A DNA stretch of 64,000 nucleotides from Arthrobacter ipis (lineage in GTDB: Bacteria; Actinomycetota; Actinomycetes; Actinomycetales; Micrococcaceae). Below are positions 1 to 7,713 of this stretch, one piece after another. A program made the position numbers and the translations under genes. Under the pieces are notes generated by a model that was not told the origin of the DNA, did not search any database, and saw only the letters and a list, made by a program, of their open reading frames with translations. The stretch covers positions 623,121 to 687,120 of the forward strand of contig NZ_JAAOXD010000007.1 of the NCBI RefSeq assembly GCF_014694315.1. Direction: 5' to 3'. Position 1 is the stretch's first letter. Each line of letters begins with the position of its first letter.

Positions 1-294
1 GCCGTCGCACTGCTCGCCGGCCTCATTCGCTGGCCGGACCGGATTATTGCGCCCCTGGGCATCACCCTGGCCGGACTGGCCGGGCCGCTCGCCGGCCTGG
101 TGTTCTCCGACATCGCCGTTTTGCCCGCGGCAGTGTTCGGTGTGGTGGTCGGGGCGGTCCTGGTCAGTTTCCGCCGGCTGGTGACTCTCCGGGGCGCTCC
201 GCTGAACTTTCCGGCGGCCTTGGGCATGGGCCTGGCGCCGATTTCGGCGGTCGGTTCGCTCGCCTACTTCATAGACAAACTACTCATCTCCTGA
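1..294 (+). CDS. Membrane protein, C-terminal part (5' end outside window)
   Basis: The reading frame is open from base 1 to a TGA at 292-294, giving 97 residues of a protein that begins upstream of the window. The visible part is almost wholly hydrophobic, with about three membrane-spanning stretches (around residues 15-35, 38-56 and 72-92), a short basic loop between the second and third (FRRLVTLRG) and a short tail. I do not recognise the family. The position and spacing of the helices would fit the end of a polytopic inner-membrane protein, such as a prepilin-peptidase-like one, but no catalytic motif is visible to support that. A small membrane-peptide gene follows 17 bases later. Confidence 0.55.
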   Translation, partial: AVALLAGLIRWPDRIIAPLGITLAGLAGPLAGLVFSDIAVLPAAVFGVVVGAVLVSFRRLVTLRGAPLNFPAALGMGLAPISAVGSLAYFIDKLLIS

Positions 295-299
295 CGGGT

Positions 300-305
300 T
301 AGGAT
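300..305 (+). promoter_or_regulatory. -10 box of a probable leaderless promoter
   Basis: TAGGAT is followed by exactly six bases and then the ATG of the small membrane-peptide gene at 312. In actinobacteria a TANNNT box 6-7 bases before a start codon usually marks a transcript that begins at the start codon. No clear Shine-Dalgarno sequence is present. A -35 box is not evident. The leaderless reading is inference. Confidence 0.45.
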
Positions 306-311
306 GGCATC

Positions 312-425
312 ATGTCCGTACTTGCATTTGAAATCTTCTTCCTTGTCCTGCTCGGCGTTGCCAGCCTTTCCATGGCCTGGTTTGCCGGTTTTGTTGTCTA
401 CCGCCTGTTCAAAGGACAGCGGTAA
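312..425 (+). CDS. Small single-span membrane protein (37 aa)
   Basis: ATG at 312 to TAA at 423-425 encodes 37 residues, MSVLAFEIFF then a continuous hydrophobic helix, ending in the basic tail YRLFKGQR. It is a one-helix membrane peptide of unknown function, with the positive tail predicted on the cytoplasmic side. A TAGGAT box six bases before the ATG suggests leaderless expression separate from the upstream gene, and the nitrobindin-like gene starts 33 bases after its stop. The coding call rests on its clean start and stop, protein-like composition and promoter placement; conservation was not tested. Confidence 0.55.
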   Translation: MSVLAFEIFFLVLLGVASLSMAWFAGFVVYRLFKGQR

Positions 426-458
426 ACCCCTGCTTAGCAGTTTCGAGAGGTAGCGGCT

Positions 459-1091
459 GTGCCTATTGAAATTCCTACAGACCTGACCCCCGAACTGGTT
501 CCCCTCTCCTGGCTCATCGGTGAGTGGGAGGGCCGTGGCCGGCTCGGGGCCGGTGATGAAAGCTCAGAGCACTTCCTGCAGCATGTTTCCTTCACCCACA
601 ACGGTCTGCCGTACCTGCAGTACCGTGCGGAAAGCTGGCTGACCGACGAGGACGGGACCAAGCTCCGGCCGCTCACAGTTGAGACCGGATTTTGGGCCCT
701 GGAGCGCAAACAGCTGGAGGCCGACAGCGGCCCCGGCCTGGTTCCGGGGGACATCGTGCCAGTGCTGAAAAGCGCAGACGAGGTTGAGGCCCTCCGCAAC
801 AAGGATGGCGGCTTCGACATCTCGGTGTCGATCAGCCACCCGGGCGGAATCTCGGAGCTGTACTACGGGCAGATCAAGGGCCCGCAGATCCAGCTCAGCA
901 CCGACATGGTGATGCGCGGCAGCCACTCCAAGGACTACAGTGCGGCCACCCGGATCTTCGGGCTGGTCGATGGCAACCTGCTCTGGCGGTGGGACGTCGC
1001 CACCGGCAGTCCGTCGGCAGGCGCCGCGGCTGCTGAACCGGGCAATGGCCTGGAGGCCCACGCCTCGGCGTTCCTTAATAAGGTCACCTGA
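459..1091 (+). CDS. Nitrobindin-like heme-binding beta-barrel protein (FABP family, DUF1794)
   Basis: A 210-residue soluble protein with GTG start at 459. Near the N-terminus it has the family signature L-I-G-E-W-E-G-R-G (about residues 20-28), then LQHVSFTHNGLPYLQYRAESW, matching the first strands of the nitrobindin/THAP4-like ten-stranded barrel. Members related to Mycobacterium Rv2717c bind ferric heme and are implicated in NO or peroxynitrite scavenging; that role is family knowledge, not shown here. The last 25 residues are Ala/Gly-rich and probably flexible. It sits between a small membrane-peptide gene and a flavodoxin-fold reductase. FABP family protein is the usual database name, but it is not a true fatty-acid-binding protein. 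Confidence 0.85.
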   Translation: MPIEIPTDLTPELVPLSWLIGEWEGRGRLGAGDESSEHFLQHVSFTHNGLPYLQYRAESWLTDEDGTKLRPLTVETGFWALERKQLEADSGPGLVPGDIVPVLKSADEVEALRNKDGGFDISVSISHPGGISELYYGQIKGPQIQLSTDMVMRGSHSKDYSAATRIFGLVDGNLLWRWDVATGSPSAGAAAAEPGNGLEAHASAFLNKVT

Positions 1092-1200
1092 CCGCAGTCA
1101 CCCCGCCTCTGCACACCCCGCTGCTCCGAAACCCTGTTCGGCGGCGCTCCTTTCGACTACTTTGGCCTCAGGTCTCCATGCCTGAGTCCGAAGCAACCCG

Positions 1201-1935
1201 ATGGAGTGTCCGATGGATGAGTCCCAGCCCCCGGCTGACTACAGCGACCTCAAAGCCGTGTACTTCAACGGCACCCTCAAGCGTTCGCCGGAGAAGAGCA
1301 ACACCGAGGGCCTGATCACCGTGAGCCGGCTGATCATGGAGAAGCAGGGCGTGGCCACCCGGGTCATCCGGACTGTCGACCACGACATCGCCAGCGGGGT
1401 TTACCCGGACATGCGCGAGCATGGCTGGGCAACCGATGAATGGACCGAGCTGTACCCGGCCGTCAAGGACGCGGACATCGTGGTGGTGGCCGGACCCATC
1501 TGGCTGGGGGACAACTCCTCGCAGACCAAGAAGCTCATCGAGCGGCTCTACGCCCATTCGGGCCAGCTCAACGAGAAGGGCCAGTGGGCTTTTTACCCGA
1601 AGGTGGGCGGCTGCCTGATCACCGGCAATGAGGACGGCATCAAGCACTGTTCCATGAACGTCCTCTACAGCCTGCAGCACATCGGCTTCTCCATCCCGCC
1701 GCAGGCCGACGCAGGCTGGATCGGCCCCGTCGGGCCGGGACCCAGCTACCTGGACGAGGGTTCGGGCGGTCCGGAGAGCGACTTTACGAACCGGAACACC
1801 ACGTTCATGACGTGGAACCTCCTGCACCTGGCCCGGACGCTCAAGGACGCCGGCGGAATTCCCGCCTACGGCAACCTTCCGGAAGAATGGAAGGCCGGAA
1901 CCAAGTTTGGTTTCGAAAACCCGGAATACCGCTAG
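1201..1935 (+). CDS. NAD(P)H-dependent FMN reductase / flavodoxin-fold protein
   Basis: A 244-residue protein with a flavodoxin-like fold: a first strand and phosphate-binding loop (AVYFNGTLKRSPEKSNTEGL, residues 18-37), then ADIVVVAGPIWLGDNSSQTKKL (around 96-117), the motif found in NADPH-dependent FMN reductases and WrbA/SsuE-like proteins where the flavin sits. Its reaction would be reduction of FMN or a quinone at the expense of NAD(P)H. ATG at 1201 gives the longest product; a second ATG at 1213 is possible. There are no membrane segments. The substrate cannot be told. The next gene, YgfZ-like, starts 41 bases downstream on the same strand. Confidence 0.75.
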   Translation: MECPMDESQPPADYSDLKAVYFNGTLKRSPEKSNTEGLITVSRLIMEKQGVATRVIRTVDHDIASGVYPDMREHGWATDEWTELYPAVKDADIVVVAGPIWLGDNSSQTKKLIERLYAHSGQLNEKGQWAFYPKVGGCLITGNEDGIKHCSMNVLYSLQHIGFSIPPQADAGWIGPVGPGPSYLDEGSGGPESDFTNRNTTFMTWNLLHLARTLKDAGGIPAYGNLPEEWKAGTKFGFENPEYR

Positions 1936-1976
1936 GTGGCCGGAATACCCTCCCAGCCAAGGACGTTCCCCTTCAT

Positions 1977-3062
1977 ATGACTACCAAGAGCCCTCTGTTG
2001 TCGCGCCCTGGCGCCGTTGAAGCGGGCGGCGCCGACGCCGGCGTCGCGTCCCACTACGGCGAACCGCTGAGGGAGCAGCGCGCCCTCGCGGCCGGAACCG
2101 CCGTCGTCGATCTTTCCCACCGCGGCGTGGTGACGGTCACCGGACCGGACCGGCTGAGCTGGCTGAACACGCTGTCCTCCCAGCAGGTCACCAATCTCCA
2201 GCCCGGCGAGTCCAGCGAGCTGTTGCTCCTGAGTGTGCAGGGCCGCATCGAATTCGATGCGCGGGTGGTGGACGACGGCGGGACCACCTGGCTGATCGTC
2301 GAGGCGGCCGAAGCGGGTCCCCTGGCCGAGTGGCTGACCAGGATGAAGTTCATGCTCCGCGTCGAGGTGGCGGACGTCTCGGCCGACTGGGCAGTGGTGG
2401 GTTCCACCCAGGCCGTGCGCGAATGGGCTGGCCTGCAGGTGTGGCAGGACCCCTGGCCGCACGTCGGGGCGGGCGGGTACGCCTACTCCGTGGTCCCGGA
2501 GGACACCCACCCCGGGGCCGAACGCCCGTGGTTCGAATATCTCGTGCCCGCGGCGGAGCTCGAGCAGACGGTGGGGGACCGCAAGCTCGCCGGCGTCCTC
2601 TCCGCCGAGGCTCTGCGCGTTGCCGCCTGGCGTCCGCGGCCAGGCGCCGAAACGGACGACAAGACCATTCCGCACGAACTGGACCTGCTGCGCACCGCCG
2701 TGCACCTGGCCAAGGGCTGCTACAAGGGCCAAGAGACCATCGCCCGTGTCCACAACCTTGGCCACCCGCCGCGGCGCCTGGTGTTCCTGCAGCTCGACGG
2801 TTCCCAGCACACCTTGCCGGCCGCCGGCAGCGAGGTCCGGGTGGGGGAGCGCAAGGTGGGCGCCGTGACGTCCGTGGCGCAGCACTACGAGATGGGCCCC
2901 ATCGCGCTGGCAGTCATCAAGCGTTCGGTCGCCCCGGATGAAATACTGACGGTAATGGACGGGGATGAACCGTACACAGCCGCGCAGGAAGTGATCGTGG
3001 CGCCCGACGCCGGCCAGGTGGTCGGAAGGCAGACAGGATTCCTGAGGGGGACCCACAGATGA
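1977..3062 (+). CDS. ygfZ: Folate-binding YgfZ/GcvT-family protein
   Basis: A 361-residue homologue of YgfZ, a tetrahydrofolate-dependent protein that helps maintain or repair certain iron-sulfur enzymes and is built on the aminomethyltransferase (GcvT) fold. The diagnostic K-G-C-Y-x-G-Q-E motif with its conserved cysteine is present (AKGCYKGQETIARVHNLG, around residue 250). The GcvT-type N-terminal domain starts at about residue 20 (DLSHRGVVTVTGPDRLSWL). The frame is open far upstream, over the end of the flavodoxin-fold gene, so I chose the ATG at 1977 to avoid a 120-base overlap. Its stop overlaps the next start by four bases (ATGA at 3059), which predicts translational coupling with the ankyrin protein. 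Confidence 0.88.
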   Translation: MTTKSPLLSRPGAVEAGGADAGVASHYGEPLREQRALAAGTAVVDLSHRGVVTVTGPDRLSWLNTLSSQQVTNLQPGESSELLLLSVQGRIEFDARVVDDGGTTWLIVEAAEAGPLAEWLTRMKFMLRVEVADVSADWAVVGSTQAVREWAGLQVWQDPWPHVGAGGYAYSVVPEDTHPGAERPWFEYLVPAAELEQTVGDRKLAGVLSAEALRVAAWRPRPGAETDDKTIPHELDLLRTAVHLAKGCYKGQETIARVHNLGHPPRRLVFLQLDGSQHTLPAAGSEVRVGERKVGAVTSVAQHYEMGPIALAVIKRSVAPDEILTVMDGDEPYTAAQEVIVAPDAGQVVGRQTGFLRGTHR

Positions 3063-3475
3063 CAGACTCCACCGCGCCCGGAGACCAGGCTCAGCAGCAG
3101 CCGGATGAGGACACCCTCGCCTTGGCGCATACCCTCTTCGACGCCGCCCGCAACGGCGAGACCGAGCTGCTGCGCAGTTACCTCAACGCCGGCGCCCCGG
3201 CCACGCTGACCAACTCCGCGGGCGACTCGCTGCTCATGCTCGCCGCGTACCACGGCTTTGCCGAGACCGTGCAACTGATCCTCCACCACGGCGGTGACGT
3301 CAACGCTGCGAATGACCGCGGGCAGACACCGCTGGCCGGCGCCGCTTTCAAGGGCTACTCGGACGTCGCGCGGGTGCTGCTCGACGCGGGAGCAGATCCC
3401 GACGCCGGCACCCCCTCAGCTCGTGCCGCCGCCCAGATGTTCGCCCGGACCGACATCCTGGAAATGCTGGGCTGA
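3059..3475 (+). CDS. Small ankyrin-repeat protein
   Basis: 138 residues with about three ankyrin repeats. Recognisable units are LARTLFDAARNGETELLRSYLNAGAP-like (residues 21-48), SLLMLAAYHGFAETVQLILHHGGDVNAAND (about 58-87) and TPLAGAAFKGYSDVARVLLDAGADPDAGTP (about 90-119). Ankyrin repeats mediate protein-protein contacts; the partner is unknown and the protein lacks any catalytic domain. The ATG overlaps the ygfZ stop by four bases and the MFS exporter begins four bases after this stop, so the three genes look translationally coupled. The small size and lack of a signal peptide suggest a cytoplasmic adaptor. Confidence 0.88.
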   Translation: MTDSTAPGDQAQQQPDEDTLALAHTLFDAARNGETELLRSYLNAGAPATLTNSAGDSLLMLAAYHGFAETVQLILHHGGDVNAANDRGQTPLAGAAFKGYSDVARVLLDAGADPDAGTPSARAAAQMFARTDILEMLG

Positions 3476-3479
3476 GCAC

Positions 3480-4997
3480 TTGGAAAACGTCAGCAGGCCT
3501 TGGCCTGCACTCTGGTCCCTCGTCATCGGGTTCTTCATGATTCTGATCGACACCACGATCGTTTCGGTGGCTAACCCGCGCATCATGGAAGGGCTGGACA
3601 CGGACATCAACGCCGTCATCTGGGTCACCAGCGCCTATCTGCTGGCCTATGCGGTGCCGCTGCTGATCACCGGCAGGCTCGGCGACAGGTTCGGGCCCAA
3701 GCGGCTGTACCTTGCCGGCCTCGTGGTCTTCACCCTGGCGTCGCTGTGGTGCGGGCTGTCCGGCAATGTTGAGATGCTGATCGCGGCGCGCGTCCTCCAG
3801 GGGCTGGGCGCGGCGCTAATGACGCCGCAGACGATGGCCGTGATCACGCGCATCTTCCCGCCGGACCGGCGCGGCGCTGCCATGGGGCTGTGGGGTGCCA
3901 CTGCCGGCGTGGCCACGCTCGTCGGACCTATCCTGGGAGGCGTGCTCGTGGACAGCCTTGGCTGGGAGTGGATCTTCTTCATCAATGTGCCCATCGGGAT
4001 CGTCGGCTTCATCCTCGCCTGGCGCCTGGTGCCGTCCCTGACCACCCACCCGCACAAGTTCGACATCCCCGGCGTGGTGCTCAGTGCCGTTGGCCTTTTC
4101 CTACTCGTGTTCGGCCTCCAGGAAGGCGAGACCTACAACTGGGGCACCATTACCGGGCCGGTCACGGTGTGGGGGCTGATCATCAGCGGCGTGGTTGTGC
4201 TTGTGCTTTTTGTCGGCTGGCAGGCGGTTAACAAGGGCGAGCCGCTGCTCCCGCTGGGTCTGTTCAAGGACCGCAATTTCTCGCTCGCCAACATCGGGAT
4301 CACCACGGTGGGCTTCACGGTGACAGCCTTTGGCCTGCCGTTGATTTTCTATTACCAGATGGTGCGCGATATGACCCCAACGCAGTCGGCCCTCATGATG
4401 GTGCCGATGGCGCTGATTTCCGGCGGACTCGCGCCCGTGGTGGGCCGGATCATCGACCGCGTTAACCCCAAATACATCACGTCCACCGGGCTGTTGCTCA
4501 TGGCGGTGGCGCTGTTCTGGAATTCAGCCCTCATGCATCCGGACACGCCGGTGTGGCTCTTCCTGCTCCCCAGCGCAGTACTCGGCTTCGCGAACGCCGG
4601 CATCTGGGCGCCGCTGAGCTCCACCGCCACCCGGAACCTGCCACCGCGGCAGGCAGGTGCCGGCGCTGGCGTGTACAACACCACGCGGCAGATCGGTGCG
4701 GTCCTGGGCAGCGCCGCCATCGCCGTCCTCATGCAGGCCCGGCTCGCTGCGGAACTTCCGGCGGCACCGGGAGGGGCTCCCGGCGGGGCGGGTGAGGTCG
4801 GCGGTTTTGGCGGCCAGTTGCCACCCGCTCTCCACGAGGGCTTCTCGACGGCGATGGGCCAGTCGATCATGCTGCCAGCAGCTGTTATTGTGCTCGGCGC
4901 CGCGGTGGCCCTGTTCTTCGCCAGGCCCAAGGCAGTCCAGGGCTGGGGCGGACAGCAGCCGGCTGCAGACCAGGACGCGGAGGCTACTTCACGCTAG
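3480..4997 (+). CDS. MFS drug exporter, DHA2 (14-helix) family
   Basis: About 505 residues forming a proton-driven exporter of the major facilitator superfamily. Features: helix 1 with the family's D-T-T-I-V-x-V-A-N-P-R-I motif (residues 20-31), the MFS motif A G-R-L-G-D-R-F-G in the loop after helix 2, motif C-like G-P-I-L-G-G-V in helix 5, and enough hydrophobic stretches for 14 spans. The frame continues upstream as an antiframe of the ankyrin gene, so I place the start at the TTG at 3480 (MENVSRPWP), directly after the ankyrin stop; no ATG or GTG lies nearer and coupling would replace a strong RBS. Substrates cannot be predicted. There is no adjacent TetR/MarR regulator. Confidence 0.85.
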   Translation: MENVSRPWPALWSLVIGFFMILIDTTIVSVANPRIMEGLDTDINAVIWVTSAYLLAYAVPLLITGRLGDRFGPKRLYLAGLVVFTLASLWCGLSGNVEMLIAARVLQGLGAALMTPQTMAVITRIFPPDRRGAAMGLWGATAGVATLVGPILGGVLVDSLGWEWIFFINVPIGIVGFILAWRLVPSLTTHPHKFDIPGVVLSAVGLFLLVFGLQEGETYNWGTITGPVTVWGLIISGVVVLVLFVGWQAVNKGEPLLPLGLFKDRNFSLANIGITTVGFTVTAFGLPLIFYYQMVRDMTPTQSALMMVPMALISGGLAPVVGRIIDRVNPKYITSTGLLLMAVALFWNSALMHPDTPVWLFLLPSAVLGFANAGIWAPLSSTATRNLPPRQAGAGAGVYNTTRQIGAVLGSAAIAVLMQARLAAELPAAPGGAPGGAGEVGGFGGQLPPALHEGFSTAMGQSIMLPAAVIVLGAAVALFFARPKAVQGWGGQQPAADQDAEATSR

Positions 4998-5032
4998 GTG
5001 GCTGGGCGCTGCTCGGCCGGCCGTGTTAGTGG

Positions 5033-5749
5033 CTAGCCGAGCAGCGCGCTGGTTTGGATGCCGCCGGTGGAAAAGCCCATGCTGCGTGCCGTGGCCAGTG
5101 AGCCCTTATTGCTGACGTCGGTGCGCCACTGCAGCGTCAGTCCGGAGGCCAGGGCCTCGTGGGCAGCCACCGAGGCGGCGAGCGATCCCAGTCCGCGCCG
5201 GCGCCACCCGGGGGCCACGAGAACCCCCATGTTGGCCAGGATGCCTTCCCATTCGGAGTAGGCGCCGCAGGCCACCGGCGCGCGCTGCCCCTCGTCGTCG
5301 TGCATGATGGTGTACCGGTTCTCGAGGTCGGACAGGCCCACCTCGTTTACGTCATCGGGCGGGCACAGGCCCTCAAGTTCGATGGCCTCGGGGTTGCCGT
5401 GTGAGACCGTCAGCTCCTCCGCGGGTTGCAGCAGCGGCAGGTCGTCGGCGAAGAAGAGCGCGGCGGAGCCTTGGCCGTGTCCGCCGTGCCGGCGGGTGAT
5501 GGTCAGCAGGGTAACGTGCTGGGCCATCTCCTCATCCGAAATGCCGGCCGCGGCGTCCAGCGCCCACTGCGGACCCACCAGGGCCGAGCTGCCAAACAGC
5601 CGCACGAACTCGACCGAATGCGCGGAGTCGTCAACCCTGGTGATCCGCTCGCCGGTTTCCAGCGCACGGGCGAAAGCGCCGTCGTCGAGCCCGAGGCGGC
5701 GCGCCCAGGCAAGCTGGATGATGGCGGCGGATCCGGGGTCAAGACTCAT
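5033..5749 (-). CDS. GNAT-family N-acetyltransferase
   Basis: A 238-residue protein with a C-terminal GNAT acetyl-CoA fold: the pyrophosphate-binding loop V-A-P-G-W-R-R-R-G-L-G-S (about residues 179-190) preceded by an ANMGVLV strand and followed by the helix AASVAAHEALASGL, then the SMGF motif near the C-terminus. It would move an acetyl group from acetyl-CoA to an unknown amine. The first 100 residues are divergent. The gene is monocistronic on the minus strand. Its ATG lies six bases after a TAGGCT box, pointing to a leaderless mRNA, and a long palindrome lies just beyond that promoter. Confidence 0.75.
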   Translation of the reverse strand: MSLDPGSAAIIQLAWARRLGLDDGAFARALETGERITRVDDSAHSVEFVRLFGSSALVGPQWALDAAAGISDEEMAQHVTLLTITRRHGGHGQGSAALFFADDLPLLQPAEELTVSHGNPEAIELEGLCPPDDVNEVGLSDLENRYTIMHDDEGQRAPVACGAYSEWEGILANMGVLVAPGWRRRGLGSLAASVAAHEALASGLTLQWRTDVSNKGSLATARSMGFSTGGIQTSALLG

Positions 5750-5755
5750 GATCCC

Positions 5756-5761
5756 AGCCTA
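5756..5761 (-). promoter_or_regulatory. -10 box of a probable leaderless promoter for the GNAT gene
   Basis: Read on the minus strand, TAGGCT (5761-5756) is followed by six bases and the ATG at 5749. No Shine-Dalgarno sequence occurs in the gap. The expected -35 region falls in the left arm of the adjacent palindrome (5769-5792), so that repeat may supply promoter DNA. Confidence 0.45.
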
Positions 5762-5768
5762 CCGATAG

Positions 5769-5831
5769 GCGCGAACTGGCAGATAATGCCCTCAAAAGCC
5801 GAAAAACAGGGCATTATCTGCCAGTTCGCGC
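5769..5831. repeat. Long perfect palindrome, 24-bp arms
   Basis: Bases 5769-5792 and 5808-5831 are exact reverse complements over 24 bases, separated by a 15-base A-rich loop. The arms contain AACTGGCAGATAATGCCCT in the left copy. It lies between the pfkA stop and the GNAT gene on the same strand and would form a very stable hairpin in RNA from either strand. No T-run follows on either side, so it is not a classical terminator. It resembles the palindrome at 19977-20036 in arm length and in having AACT at its outer ends; membership in a common dispersed (REP-like) family is inference. Confidence 0.85.
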
Positions 5832-5853
5832 TCCTGGAAGCTGAACGCGGGGT

Positions 5854-6879
5854 TTAGCCGAAGAGGACCGCGGCCTCGTCATAGCGGTGCTGCGGAACGG
5901 TCTTGAGCTTGCCGAGGGCGGCTTCGAAGGCCACGTGGTCAATGTCGGTGCCGCTCAGCGACACCATGGTGCCCCAGCGGCCTTCGACCACGGAATCGAC
6001 GGCGGCCATGCCCAGCCGGGTGGCAAGGACGCGGTCGAAAGCGGACGGGACGCCGCCACGCTGGATGTGGCCCAGGATGGTGGCGCGGGTCTCGATGCCG
6101 GTCCTGGCTTCGATTTCCGGGGCCAGCTGGTCGGCGATCCCGCCCAGCCGCGGCCGGCCGAAGGTGTCCAGCCCGCGTTCGGAGTGCGGCGATTCCATGT
6201 GCTCCGGCACGAACCCCTCGGCCACCACCACCAGCGGCGCGCGGCCACGGTCATGGGCCTCGGTCACCCATTTGGTGATCTGCTCGATGCTGGTCTTCTG
6301 CTCCGGAATCAGGATGGCGTGTGCGCCGGAGGCCATGCCTGCGTGCAGGGCGATCCAGCCGACGTGGCGGCCCATGACCTCGGCGATCATGCAGCGGTGG
6401 TGGGATTCGCCGGTGGTCCGCAGCCGGTCGATGGCCTCGGTGGCAATCTGTACGGCGGTGTCGAACCCGAAGGTGTAGTCCGTGGCGTCGAGGTCGTTGT
6501 CAACGGTCTTGGGAACGCCGACGATCTTCAGGCCCGCGTCGGTGAGGCGCTTGGCGGCCGCGAGGGTTCCTTCGCCGCCGATGGCGATGATGGCGTCGAT
6601 GCCCAGGCGGTCCATGTGGGCTTTGATGACGTCCGGGCCGCCGCCGTTCTCGAACGGGTTGGTGCGGGACGTGCCCAGAATGGTGCCGCCCTGCTTGGCA
6701 ATACCGCGGACAAGACTACGGGGAATGGGGATGATGTCACCCTCAACCACTCCGCGCCAACCGTCGAGGAACCCCACGAATTCGTGGCCGTGGATGGCGA
6801 TGCCTTTGAGGACGGCGCCGCGGATAACCGCGTTAAGTCCGGGGCAGTCGCCGCCGCTGGTGAGGATTCCGATTTTCAT
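5854..6879 (-). CDS. pfkA: 6-phosphofructokinase, ATP-type with actinobacterial signature
   Basis: 341 residues catalysing phosphorylation of fructose 6-phosphate to fructose 1,6-bisphosphate, the committed step of glycolysis. N-terminal GGDCPGLNAVIRG (residues 9-21) is the nucleotide site; GGEGTLAAAK (101-110) carries Gly104, the residue typical of ATP users where pyrophosphate enzymes have Asp. PKTVDNDL (123-130) carries Lys124, otherwise seen in pyrophosphate enzymes. This Gly104/Lys124 combination is known from actinobacterial ATP-PFKs such as that of Streptomyces coelicolor, so I call ATP dependence, as inference. The catalytic TVDND aspartates are intact. The gene stands alone on the minus strand. 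Confidence 0.92.
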   Translation of the reverse strand: MKIGILTSGGDCPGLNAVIRGAVLKGIAIHGHEFVGFLDGWRGVVEGDIIPIPRSLVRGIAKQGGTILGTSRTNPFENGGGPDVIKAHMDRLGIDAIIAIGGEGTLAAAKRLTDAGLKIVGVPKTVDNDLDATDYTFGFDTAVQIATEAIDRLRTTGESHHRCMIAEVMGRHVGWIALHAGMASGAHAILIPEQKTSIEQITKWVTEAHDRGRAPLVVVAEGFVPEHMESPHSERGLDTFGRPRLGGIADQLAPEIEARTGIETRATILGHIQRGGVPSAFDRVLATRLGMAAVDSVVEGRWGTMVSLSGTDIDHVAFEAALGKLKTVPQHRYDEAAVLFG

Positions 6880-6944
6880 TTTCTTGGCTCAAATCCTGGT
6901 TCGAAGGTTTTACGGGCAGAGCGCCACGCTGAGCTCAATTAGAG

Positions 6945-6950
6945 ATTCTA
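6945..6950 (-). promoter_or_regulatory. Possible -10 box for pfkA
   Basis: On the minus strand TAGAAT (6950-6945) lies 65 bases before the pfkA start, in the only AT-richer part of the 290-base gap between pfkA and the PspC genes. A TTGTGT element lies about 19 bases further upstream, which is longer than ideal. Weak assignment. Confidence 0.3.
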
Positions 6951-7053
6951 GTGCGGAGTGTGGGGTAGGACACAAACGGTTACAGCCCCGGCGGTCCGGA
7001 CGCCAGGGCACGGACGCCGGGACTCGGCTACCGGGACCCGTAGGGGCCGGGAG

Positions 7054-7093
7054 GGCAGAGTGCCCCCGTTCCGGGGAACAGGGGCACTCTGCC
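7054..7093 (-). terminator. Hairpin at the end of the PspC gene cluster
   Basis: Arms 7054-7072 and 7075-7093 are complementary over 19 bases with one mismatch and two loop bases. It follows the last leftward PspC gene (stop at 7170) and precedes the pfkA promoter region on the same strand, where a terminator is expected. There is no U-tract, as is common for actinobacterial hairpin terminators. The rest of the 6880-7169 gap shows no gene. Confidence 0.5.
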
Positions 7094-7169
7094 TAAAGCG
7101 GGCGGATGTGGATAAAACGGACGACGGCGGCTGCCGGCGGGTCGGTTTACTATCGGCCAGTCCGGTGTA

Positions 7170-7424
7170 TTACCGGCCTGTGCCGCGCTTTTCGAGGAAG
7201 GACTCAAGCGCGATTGAGTTGTTCTGGTCCGGCAGTATCAGCCATGCCGCCAGGTAGAACACGACTGCCGGGCCCGGCAGCAGGCAAAAGATGAGGAAAC
7301 CGATCCGGACGAACGCCACGTCCACGTTGAGCTTCTCCGCGATTCCGCCGCACACGCCGCCCAGCCAGCGCTGGGGTCCGCGCTTCAGGCCAATGCCCCT
7401 GACAATGCTGTAGAACTTTTCCAT
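7170..7424 (-). CDS. Small PspC-domain membrane protein
   Basis: 84 residues consisting of little more than a PspC domain: L-K-R-G-P-Q-R-W-L-G-G-V-C-G-G-I-A-E-K-L-N-V-D (residues 12-34), then a membrane helix FVRIGFLIFCLLPGPAVVFYLAAWLILP and a polar tail. PspC domains belong to the phage-shock/envelope-stress response and sit in the cytoplasmic membrane. It is the last of three leftward genes that face a PspC-fused histidine kinase, so it probably belongs to one envelope-stress regulon. The next gene upstream ends three bases away. Confidence 0.85.
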   Translation of the reverse strand: MEKFYSIVRGIGLKRGPQRWLGGVCGGIAEKLNVDVAFVRIGFLIFCLLPGPAVVFYLAAWLILPDQNNSIALESFLEKRGTGR

Positions 7425-7427
7425 GGC

Positions 7428-7712
7428 TTAAGACTTCCCGTTTGTTGTGCTGTTGTCACGTTTCCGTGCCGAGAGCAGCCCGCCGATCACCAGCGCGGCG
7501 CCGGCCCCGATCATCAGGCCGATCAGCACATATGTCCCGTTCAGGACCACGATCCCCAGTTGGGAGATGGCGATCAGGACGGCCAGGGCGAGGACCACGA
7601 GTCCCCAGACGATGGTGCCCACCCGGGCGCGCGCTTCGGCGGGTTCGTCCGTGCCCGCGGTGGGCGTTTTGGGCGAGGGGTTTGTTTCCGGTAACGGATC
7701 AAAACTGCTCAT
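7428..7712 (-). CDS. Two-helix membrane protein of the PspC cluster
   Basis: 94 residues: a proline- and acid-rich N-terminal third with no fold signature, then two predicted membrane helices (GTIVWGLVVLALAVLIAISQ and YVLIGLMIGAGAALVIGGLL) and a short basic tail. I do not recognise a named family. It lies 1 base from the PspC gene upstream and 3 bases from the PspC gene downstream, so it is surely co-transcribed. The shared architecture of short polar head and two spans suggests an accessory membrane partner in the same stress response. Confidence 0.7.
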   Translation of the reverse strand: MSSFDPLPETNPSPKTPTAGTDEPAEARARVGTIVWGLVVLALAVLIAISQLGIVVLNGTYVLIGLMIGAGAALVIGGLLSARKRDNSTTNGKS

Positions 7713-7713
7713 G

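Noticed and set aside
5887..6942. A 351-codon open frame on the plus strand over pfkA
   Set aside because: Complement of a well-supported phosphofructokinase; amino-acid composition is Gly/Val/Asp-biased shadow type.
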